DNA of 12,538 bases, from positions 1-12,538 of the forward strand of contig JAAYKZ010000088.1 of the NCBI GenBank assembly GCA_012522165.1. Reading direction: 5' to 3'. Origin of the DNA: Clostridiales bacterium (lineage in GTDB: Bacteria > Bacillota > Clostridia > Caldicoprobacterales > UBA3941). The stretch's first letter is position 1, and every line of letters starts with the position of its first letter. Positions 7,793 to 12,538 of the stretch are shown here, piece by piece. The notes under the pieces were generated by a model, which worked only from the letters and a program-made list of their open reading frames with translations, ran no database searches and was not told the origin of the DNA. Position numbers and translations under genes: made by a program.

Positions 7793-7850
7793 CCTTTCCA
7801 AATGGTTATTCCTACTGTTCATAATATGCAGAACCAGGAATTTTGGAAGG
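7793..7850 (-). promoter_or_regulatory. Long imperfect hairpin over the ribosome binding site of the tandem P-loop gene
   Basis: In the 73-base gap after ubiA, the minus-strand RNA can form three stacked helices: CCTTCCAAA with TTTGGAAAGG (7842-7850 and 7793-7802, one bulged A), ATTCCT with AGGAAT (7836-7841 and 7808-7813) and GTTC with GAAC. The 3' arm contains the GGAAAGG that is part of the ribosome binding site of the next gene. There is no U-run, so it is not a terminator. A role in translation or message stability is inferred. Confidence 0.5.
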
Positions 7851-7854
7851 TTAT

Positions 7855-8799
7855 TTAGCCGTTAAGAAACGAAGCTACCATCATAGCTAATCCGGTTACC
7901 TGATAAATAAGTAGAGTGTTAGCGTTGGCCTTAATTAATTTAGGTATATTATTATATTCCTTTTGAGCAATTTTAACGGATTTAACTGCTAGGGGGATGC
8001 TGATCCATCCCAAGAGCCAAAATGCATTTCTATATATTACGGATACCAGAATCAAAGAGACATATGCCAATATAAATAATGTAATGTATATCTTAATACT
8101 TTTTGCTTTGCCTAATCTTACTACCCAATTCTTTTTATTACCCTGCTTATCAGCTTCGTAATCAGGATATTGGTTAATCCATAAAACGTTTGCGATTAGA
8201 AATCCTATTGGCATCCCTACAATCATCGCTCTATAATCTAATTCTTGGGCCATAACCATATACATCCCAAGAGTAACTAAGGGACCAAATGTAAAACCAA
8301 CTGCAAACTCTCCTAAGCCAGAGTAAGCAAATTTAAATGGGGGAACACTATAAAAAATGGAAATAAGTACTCCCAATAGACCTACCCATAAAATTCTAGG
8401 TTCTCTAAACAAAACTATTATTAGGCCAATTCCACAGGCTATCAAAAAGGTAACTATAGATATGTACAAGACTTCATTAAGTGAAAGCTTTCCCTGAACA
8501 ATAGTCTTTTTTCCACCGCTAAAAGGGGTTCTATTTTCAGGTGCTATATTTCTATCCACGCCTGTTTTATAGTCAACATACTCATTACTAGAATTCTTTC
8601 CAGTTTCAATTAGATAGATACCCACTAATGATAATAGAAACCAGGGAAGACTAAATCTCCCCCTGGTTCCATAGGACAGTGCCGCTCCAACTAGCATAGG
8701 TACTGTTGATGCTACCCAACATCTTGGATCAGCAACCTGCCAAAATCCCTTCCATAATCTCTTTACATCTAATTTATTCATAATTTCTAATTTGTTCAT
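7855..8799 (-). CDS. UbiA-family prenyltransferase, MenA-like
   Basis: A polytopic membrane enzyme (314 residues from the chosen start, about eight or nine hydrophobic segments) that transfers a polyprenyl chain from its diphosphate to an acceptor. Both Mg-diphosphate motifs are present: NEYVDYKTGVD (residues 75-85 counted from the in-frame GTG at 8808) and NQYPDYEAD (212-220). FYSVPPFKFAYSGLGEFAVG resembles MenA (1,4-dihydroxy-2-naphthoate prenyltransferase), suggesting menaquinone synthesis. No other men gene is in the window and the acceptor is not certain; other UbiA members make heme O or lipid products. The ATG at 8797-8799 is preferred over the GTG at 8806-8808, because GGGAG overlaps that GTG and stands 8 bases before the ATG. 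It begins 28 bases after cadA with no terminator, so it is probably co-transcribed with it. The first 36 bases are an imperfect tandem repeat (MNKLEI/MNKLDV). Confidence 0.85.
   Translation of the reverse strand: MNKLEIMNKLDVKRLWKGFWQVADPRCWVASTVPMLVGAALSYGTRGRFSLPWFLLSLVGIYLIETGKNSSNEYVDYKTGVDRNIAPENRTPFSGGKKTIVQGKLSLNEVLYISIVTFLIACGIGLIIVLFREPRILWVGLLGVLISIFYSVPPFKFAYSGLGEFAVGFTFGPLVTLGMYMVMAQELDYRAMIVGMPIGFLIANVLWINQYPDYEADKQGNKKNWVVRLGKAKSIKIYITLFILAYVSLILVSVIYRNAFWLLGWISIPLAVKSVKIAQKEYNNIPKLIKANANTLLIYQVTGLAMMVASFLNG
8764..8799 (-). repeat. Imperfect 18-base tandem repeat at the start of the prenyltransferase gene
   Basis: Units 8782-8799 and 8764-8781 match at 14 of 18 bases and each begins with an in-frame ATG, encoding MNKLEI and MNKLDV. 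Only the first ATG has a ribosome binding site at normal distance. Confidence 0.7.
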
Positions 8800-8807
8800 G
8801 ATCAACA

Positions 8808-8812
8808 CTCCC
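8808..8812 (-). promoter_or_regulatory. Ribosome binding site of the prenyltransferase gene
   Basis: GGGAG, 8 bases before the ATG at 8797-8799. It overlaps the first base of the alternative in-frame GTG, ruling that codon out as the main start. Confidence 0.7.
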
Positions 8813-8827
8813 GTTTTTAGTAGCTTA

Positions 8828-10924
8828 CTATTTTGCAGCTCTCATGGAATTTAATACTGCTATAAGGGCAACTCCCACATCTGCAAAGACTGCTTCCCAC
8901 ATTGTAGCTACGCCAACAGCTCCCATCAGCAGAACAAGCCCTTTAACTGCCAAAGCTAGCCCAATGTTTTGCCATACTATCCTCTTTGTCTTTCTCGATA
9001 TTTCTATGGCTTTGATCAATTTATAAGGTTCATCTGTCATTAGCACTATATCAGCAGCTTCAATGGCTGCATCAGAACCTAATCCGCCCATGGCTATGCC
9101 AATATCTGCTCTAGCCAATACAGGAGCATCATTTATTCCATCTCCAACAAAGACCAGTTTGCCTTTGACGCCTTTTTGCTTTTCCAGTCTTACCAGTTTT
9201 TCTACTTTATGCTGTGGTAAAAGCTGAGTATACACTACATCCAAGCCTAACTGCTGGGCTACTTTTTCTCCAACCTCTTTAGTATCGCCAGTAAGCATAG
9301 CTATAGTTCGAACTCCCAGAGCTTTTAAGCCATTAATAGCTTTTTTAGAGTCATCCTTTATCTTATCTGATACTATAATATGACCTGCATATTTACCATC
9401 TATTGCAATATATACCACTGTCCCAGTAGTATCAACCTTTTGGCAATCTATATTATTTTGCTTCATCAAAGCTAAGTTACCTGCCAAAATCCCATGCTCA
9501 TCAGTATCCACAGCTATCCCGTAACCAGGTATCTCTTTATAACTCTTAATTTGATCCTTATTAATATGATTACCGTATGCCTTTATTATTGATACATCGA
9601 TGGGGTGGGTTGATTGGCTCTCTACTATAGCAGCATAGTACAATAATTCTTCTTTAGCTAGACCTGGTGTAGGATTAATTTCAGTTACATCAAATACACC
9701 CTTGGTCAACGTACCGGTTTTATCAAAGACCACAGTATCTATCTCTGTCATGGCTTCCAGATAATTGCCGCCCTTGACTAGTATCCCATGCCTAGATGCC
9801 CCTCCAATTCCACCGAAAAAGCCAAGGGGAATGGATATAACTAAGGCACATGGACAGGATACTACCAAGAACACCAAAGCCCTATATATCCACTGAGAAA
9901 AACTTTGATCTGCTAATACCAGTGGAGGTACTACGGCTATAAGCAAAGCAGAAAATACTACTATAGGAGTATAATACCTTGCAAAACGGGTTATAAATTT
10001 TTCTGTAGGTGCCTTTTTACTGCCAGCGTTCTCAACCAATTCTAATATCTTTGACACTGTAGATTGGCCAAAAGGTTTGGACACTTTAACAGACAACAAG
10101 CCATTATTATTGATAAAACCTCCTAATACCTCATCGCCCACCTTTACATCTCTAGGAGCAGATTCTCCTGTTATGGCTGAGGTATCCATAGAGGACTCAC
10201 CTTCTACAATAATCCCATCCAAAGGAACCTTTTCACCAGGTCTAATAATTATTATATCGCCAGGCTCAACTTCTGTAGGAGAAACCTTTATGATTTCATC
10301 TCCCCTTTTAAGATTGGCAAAATCCGGTCTAATATCCATCAAATCCGCTATAGATTTCCTGGAACGATGGACAGCCATATCTTGAAATAGCTCTCCCACT
10401 TGATAGAATAACAAAACTGCTATGCCTTCTGGGTATTCACCTATTGCAAAAGCGCCTAGTGTAGCAATGCCCATAAGAAAGTTTTCATCAAATATTTGCC
10501 CTTTGATTATATTATTGACAGCTTTTTTTAGGATATTCTTTCCAATAATAAAATAGCTGAATAAAAATAAAGCCACCTTTAACCAATTAGCAAATTCAAT
10601 GGATAAGGCAAAAACTAAAGGAATTACTCCAATTGCCAGTTTAACCCACTCTCTACAAAATTCAGCTTTCATTGATTCTTTAACAGGCTCATTATTATCA
10701 TCTTTTTCTAGTACTAAAACATCAGGCTCCAGCTTACTAATTACTTCCTTTATTTTTCCTATCATGGTTTCCTTGTCTTCATTTAATTCCACCAACATTG
10801 TCTTATTAGAAAAATTTACTGTTGCGTTTTTAATACCTCTAATAGTCTTTACCTTATTCTCTATTTTAAGCGCACAATTAGCGCAATCTAAGCCCTCCAA
10901 AACAAGCTTGCATTGCTGATGCAT
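8828..10924 (-). CDS. cadA: Cadmium/zinc/lead-exporting P-type ATPase
   Basis: A P1B-2 heavy-metal ATPase (698 residues) that uses ATP to pump Cd, Zn or Pb out across the cytoplasmic membrane. Domains in order: one HMA metal-binding domain with GLDCANCA (Cys14 and Cys17), membrane helices, actuator domain with TGES (about 253-256), the CPC transport motif in SCPCALV (357-359), phosphorylation site DKTGTLT (Asp401), STHP (nucleotide-binding domain, His440), TGDT, GDGINDAP (594-601), and near the end KGLVLLMG and FADVG. The latter supply the TM7 Lys and TM8 Asp (about 662 and 682) that mark the Zn/Cd/Pb subgroup rather than the copper pumps. There is no His-rich loop. An in-frame GTG exists at 10942, but GGAGGGGG lies just before the ATG at 10922-10924. 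The gene starts 21 bases after the cadC-like repressor gene and shares its promoter. Confidence 0.96.
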   Translation of the reverse strand: MHQQCKLVLEGLDCANCALKIENKVKTIRGIKNATVNFSNKTMLVELNEDKETMIGKIKEVISKLEPDVLVLEKDDNNEPVKESMKAEFCREWVKLAIGVIPLVFALSIEFANWLKVALFLFSYFIIGKNILKKAVNNIIKGQIFDENFLMGIATLGAFAIGEYPEGIAVLLFYQVGELFQDMAVHRSRKSIADLMDIRPDFANLKRGDEIIKVSPTEVEPGDIIIIRPGEKVPLDGIIVEGESSMDTSAITGESAPRDVKVGDEVLGGFINNNGLLSVKVSKPFGQSTVSKILELVENAGSKKAPTEKFITRFARYYTPIVVFSALLIAVVPPLVLADQSFSQWIYRALVFLVVSCPCALVISIPLGFFGGIGGASRHGILVKGGNYLEAMTEIDTVVFDKTGTLTKGVFDVTEINPTPGLAKEELLYYAAIVESQSTHPIDVSIIKAYGNHINKDQIKSYKEIPGYGIAVDTDEHGILAGNLALMKQNNIDCQKVDTTGTVVYIAIDGKYAGHIIVSDKIKDDSKKAINGLKALGVRTIAMLTGDTKEVGEKVAQQLGLDVVYTQLLPQHKVEKLVRLEKQKGVKGKLVFVGDGINDAPVLARADIGIAMGGLGSDAAIEAADIVLMTDEPYKLIKAIEISRKTKRIVWQNIGLALAVKGLVLLMGAVGVATMWEAVFADVGVALIAVLNSMRAAK

Positions 10925-10928
10925 GTAA

Positions 10929-10936
10929 CCCCCTCC
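10929..10936 (-). promoter_or_regulatory. Ribosome binding site of cadA
   Basis: GGAGGGGG between the repressor stop codon and the ATG at 10922-10924. It lies inside the region that would be coding if the upstream GTG were used, so it favours the shorter protein. Confidence 0.85.
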
Positions 10937-10945
10937 AAACACATA

Positions 10946-11311
10946 TCATTCATTCACATGGGCTAACCCTTGTTCAAATACTCGACGGATATGGTCATCA
11001 TCTAGTGAATAGTAAACTACTTTTCCGTCCTTTCTATATTTTATGAGCCTAGTTTGCCTAAGCACCTTTAGCTGATGAGAAATGGCTGATTGGCTCATGG
11101 ATAAAAGGGCAGCCAAATCACATACACACATCTCCGACATTGAAAGAGCATATAGTATTTTTAAACGGGTAGAATCTCCAAATACCTTAAAAAATTCAGC
11201 CAAAGCCATAACTGTCTCATCCTTTAGCATTCTATCATTAATCTCTTTGACTATATCCTCATGAATAATTGTTTGCCCACAATATTCAATATTGTCTTTT
11301 TCTTTTTTCAT
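10946..11311 (-). CDS. cadC: ArsR/SmtB-family metal-sensing repressor, CadC type
   Basis: A 121-residue dimeric winged-helix repressor that leaves its operator when it binds metal. The helix-turn-helix region runs about residues 38-95, with FFKVFGDSTRLKILYAL and the recognition helix SQSAISHQLKVLRQ. Two metal sites can be read. The alpha-3 site is CVCD (Cys62, Cys64), as in CadC. The alpha-5 site has the D-x-H-x10-H-x2-E pattern (Asp105, His107, His118, Glu121), as in SmtB/CzrA. The N-terminal arm has only one cysteine (Cys11), while the well-studied staphylococcal CadC has two. This suggests sensing of Cd/Pb/Zn, with the exact ligand set uncertain. It is the first gene of the operon, directly upstream of cadA, and probably represses its own promoter through the palindrome at 11328-11349. 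GAGG precedes the ATG by 9 bases. Confidence 0.93.
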   Translation of the reverse strand: MKKEKDNIEYCGQTIIHEDIVKEINDRMLKDETVMALAEFFKVFGDSTRLKILYALSMSEMCVCDLAALLSMSQSAISHQLKVLRQTRLIKYRKDGKVVYYSLDDDHIRRVFEQGLAHVNE

Positions 11312-11327
11312 TCTATCAACCTCATAT

Positions 11328-11349
11328 CATATGAATAATTGTTCATATG
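11328..11349. promoter_or_regulatory. Operator palindrome for the CadC-like repressor
   Basis: CATATGAA-TAATTG-TTCATATG is a 22-base inverted repeat with 8-base perfect arms and only one mismatched pair inside. It is of the ATATGAA-N6-TTCATAT form typical of ArsR/SmtB-family operators. It lies just after the predicted transcription start and about 17 bases before the repressor gene, a good place to block transcription. Confidence 0.88.
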
Positions 11350-11359
11350 TTGTAATATA

Positions 11360-11388
11360 ATTCTAGCAGGCAATGTGTGACATGTCAA
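11360..11388 (-). promoter_or_regulatory. Near-consensus promoter of the cad operon
   Basis: TTGACA (11383-11388), a spacer of 17 bases, and TAGAAT (11360-11365) preceded by TGC, which gives an extended -10. The start point is expected near 11350-11353, at the edge of the operator palindrome. A promoter this strong under tight repression fits an inducible resistance operon. Confidence 0.9.
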
Positions 11389-11421
11389 TCATCTTTTGCG
11401 TGTCTAAATAAATTTTTATAA

Positions 11422-11457
11422 TAAAAAAACCACCATTTTTTCTATATGATGGTGGTT
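11422..11457 (-). terminator. Intrinsic terminator after the L,D-transpeptidase gene
   Basis: On the minus strand ACCACCAT (11449-11456) pairs with ATGGTGGT (11429-11436) around a 12-base loop and is followed by a run of seven T. The stem overlaps the stop codon of the gene. It isolates the cad promoter from upstream transcription. Confidence 0.92.
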
Positions 11458-12184
11458 ACTCAAATGCCAGTATTCCTAAAGCCTCATACGTTTGCTGGTC
11501 CACATAGTGATTATATGGCAGTCCCATATCTTTCTTAAATTCTAATAAAGCTTTTTTCATACCTTCTCCATATATTCCATCAAGCGCCCCTTGGTAATAG
11601 CCCTTAGCCTTTAATCTAATTTGGACCTCTAAAACATGGGATTTTCTATCCCCAGGTTGTAACACCTGGAGGTAACTGCCTAGGTTTCTGTAAGGTCCTC
11701 CATAGATATATACTTTAGTCTTATACGGCACAATATCGTATAACTCTTCTACTTCTGAATTATGCATTCTAATACATCCCGCAGATGCCATCCTTCCAAT
11801 AGAACTAGGCCTGTTGGTTCCATGAATGCCATAGGAGCCCCAAGGCACATTTAATCCCATCCATCTGGTTCCAAAACCTGTACCCCAATTCCGTGCTTTA
11901 GATACAATCTCCCATACTCCTATGGGAGAAGGACTTTTGTCCTTCCCCTGAGCAATTACATATTTTTTAACCAGCTCATCTCCTTTAAAAAGATATAGCA
12001 TAGATTCGGTAAGATCTATGAAAATATCATACTCAGATTCCTGATCTGTAGCTATACTTGTCTCACTTGTGTTATTACTTGAAACCTCATCCCTTTGACT
12101 GTCCCCTATAGCAGCATAAAGGACAATTATTAAAAATATATAAAAGATTATTAATCTAAATTTTTTATAGCTTCTACCGTTCAT
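11456..12184 (-). CDS. Membrane-anchored L,D-transpeptidase (YkuD) with C-terminal peptidoglycan-binding domain
   Basis: A cell-wall enzyme of 242 residues. It has a short basic N-terminus, one hydrophobic segment (about residues 10-26) acting as signal anchor, a Ser/Thr/Asn-rich linker, a YkuD domain (about 51-163) and a PG_binding_1 domain (about 185-238; VLEVQIRLKAKGYYQGALDGIYGEG is the usual repeat). The catalytic signature is complete: HGTNRP (His121) and SAGCIRMHN (Cys137 as nucleophile, Arg139). Such enzymes form 3-3 cross-links or attach or exchange D-amino acids on peptidoglycan outside the membrane and are typical of spore-formers and clostridia. ATG at 12182-12184 is chosen over the ATG 15 bases upstream because GGGGG lies 8 bases before it and nothing useful precedes the other. 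It is a single gene before a strong terminator. Only a weak promoter (TATAAT near 12209-12214) is visible. Confidence 0.92.
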   Translation of the reverse strand: MNGRSYKKFRLIIFYIFLIIVLYAAIGDSQRDEVSSNNTSETSIATDQESEYDIFIDLTESMLYLFKGDELVKKYVIAQGKDKSPSPIGVWEIVSKARNWGTGFGTRWMGLNVPWGSYGIHGTNRPSSIGRMASAGCIRMHNSEVEELYDIVPYKTKVYIYGGPYRNLGSYLQVLQPGDRKSHVLEVQIRLKAKGYYQGALDGIYGEGMKKALLEFKKDMGLPYNHYVDQQTYEALGILAFE

Positions 12185-12192
12185 GGTCCTAA

Positions 12193-12197
12193 CCCCC
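12193..12197 (-). promoter_or_regulatory. Ribosome binding site of the L,D-transpeptidase gene
   Basis: GGGGG (followed by TTAGGA) 8 bases before the ATG at 12182-12184. The alternative ATG at 12197-12199 overlaps it and has only AT-rich sequence upstream. Confidence 0.6.
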
Positions 12198-12296
12198 ATT
12201 TCAATTTATTATATTCATGCCAATAGAGGATTAGACCTGGTAGCCCTTTCTTGGATCAGGTAAGAAACTATAAACTTCTCCTCAACCAATAACTTC

Positions 12297-12538
12297 CTAG
12301 CTTATTAAAAGTAAGTCATAGATCTGCTGATTTAAATTTTCATAGGATTCCCAAGCATTCTTTGGGACAGCAGTACAATAACTTAGGAATTTTTTTAACA
12401 TCTTTAATATTTCATTACTATCATAATCGGTTTTGTTTTTAAACCATTTATCACTAATAGATACAATCTCGTGTGCTGCAGGGTTTCTAGCTTCTTTTTC
12501 TACATCCCTCAACTCATTTGCTAATTGTATTACTTGAG
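12297..12538 (-). CDS. C-terminal fragment of a possible HEPN-domain protein (cut by right edge)
   Basis: The frame is open from the window edge to a TAG at 12297-12299, giving the last 79 residues of a longer protein. A TTG at 12510-12512 could be mistaken for a start, but codons before it (QVIQLANE) are open and read as a continuing helix, and no ribosome binding site is present. The visible part is helical and contains EKEARNPAAHEIV, an R-N-x3-H arrangement (R-x4-H, codons at 12471-12488) like the catalytic motif of HEPN ribonucleases, about 57 residues before the C-terminus. Such domains close Csm6/Csx1-type CARF nucleases and also occur in toxins and abortive-infection proteins. No CRISPR repeat or cas gene is visible. 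I do not recognise the protein, and the HEPN reading rests on one short motif. Confidence 0.55.
   Translation of the reverse strand, partial: QVIQLANELRDVEKEARNPAAHEIVSISDKWFKNKTDYDSNEILKMLKKFLSYCTAVPKNAWESYENLNQQIYDLLLIS

Noticed and set aside
10077..10919. Two plus-strand frames of about 100 codons opposite cadA
   Set aside because: Both are antisense to conserved cadA domains, without ribosome binding sites or recognisable content.
12200..12296. A terminator after the right-edge gene
   Set aside because: Only short, weak pairings (CCTG with CAGG) without a U-run were found, so none is called.
12297..12512. A complete 71-residue small gene starting at TTG
   Set aside because: The frame stays open to the window edge with helix-like residues upstream and no ribosome binding site before the TTG, so it is better read as the end of a longer protein.

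Overview
The window is AT-rich and every gene I can support lies on the minus strand. The codon use, AGGAGG-type ribosome binding sites, sigma-A-like promoters and U-tailed hairpin terminators fit a low-GC Gram-positive of the Clostridia type (a Tissierellia- or Alkaliphilus-like anaerobe is my guess). The lineage is inferred from style and protein resemblance only; there is no rRNA or other marker here.

Read in the direction of transcription (right to left), the window opens with the C-terminal part of a protein carrying an RN-x3-H motif (R-x4-H), possibly a HEPN nuclease domain, cut by the right edge. Next is a membrane-anchored L,D-transpeptidase (YkuD) with a C-terminal peptidoglycan-binding domain, closed by a strong terminator. 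Then comes a metal-resistance unit: an ArsR/SmtB-family repressor of the CadC type under a near-consensus promoter with a palindromic operator at the transcription start, the Cd/Zn/Pb P-type ATPase CadA, a UbiA/MenA-like prenyltransferase and a protein with two P-loop domains in tandem. The four follow one another with gaps of 21, 28 and 73 bases and no intervening terminator, and the first clear terminator lies after the fourth gene. The last two genes may therefore be read from the metal-induced promoter.

The next unit begins with a lipoate-protein ligase and continues into two half-ABC transporters that overlap by 4 bases and form a heterodimeric exporter of the BmrCD/LmrCD type. One subunit has a large extracytoplasmic insertion. 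The pair shows the usual split between a degenerate and a consensus ATP site, but the H-loop histidine is replaced in both subunits (Gln and Tyr). A terminator ends this unit and a well-formed promoter directly behind it drives a polar amino-acid ABC uptake system: a lipoprotein solute-binding protein, an intergenic hairpin, and a GTG-started permease that runs off the left edge.

No insertion sequence, integrase, CRISPR array, tRNA or rRNA was seen. No gene-free stretch exceeds 300 bases. The points most worth a second look are the double H-loop substitution, the tandem P-loop protein with a dead second site in the cad operon, the hairpin over its ribosome binding site, and the truncated possible HEPN protein at the right edge.
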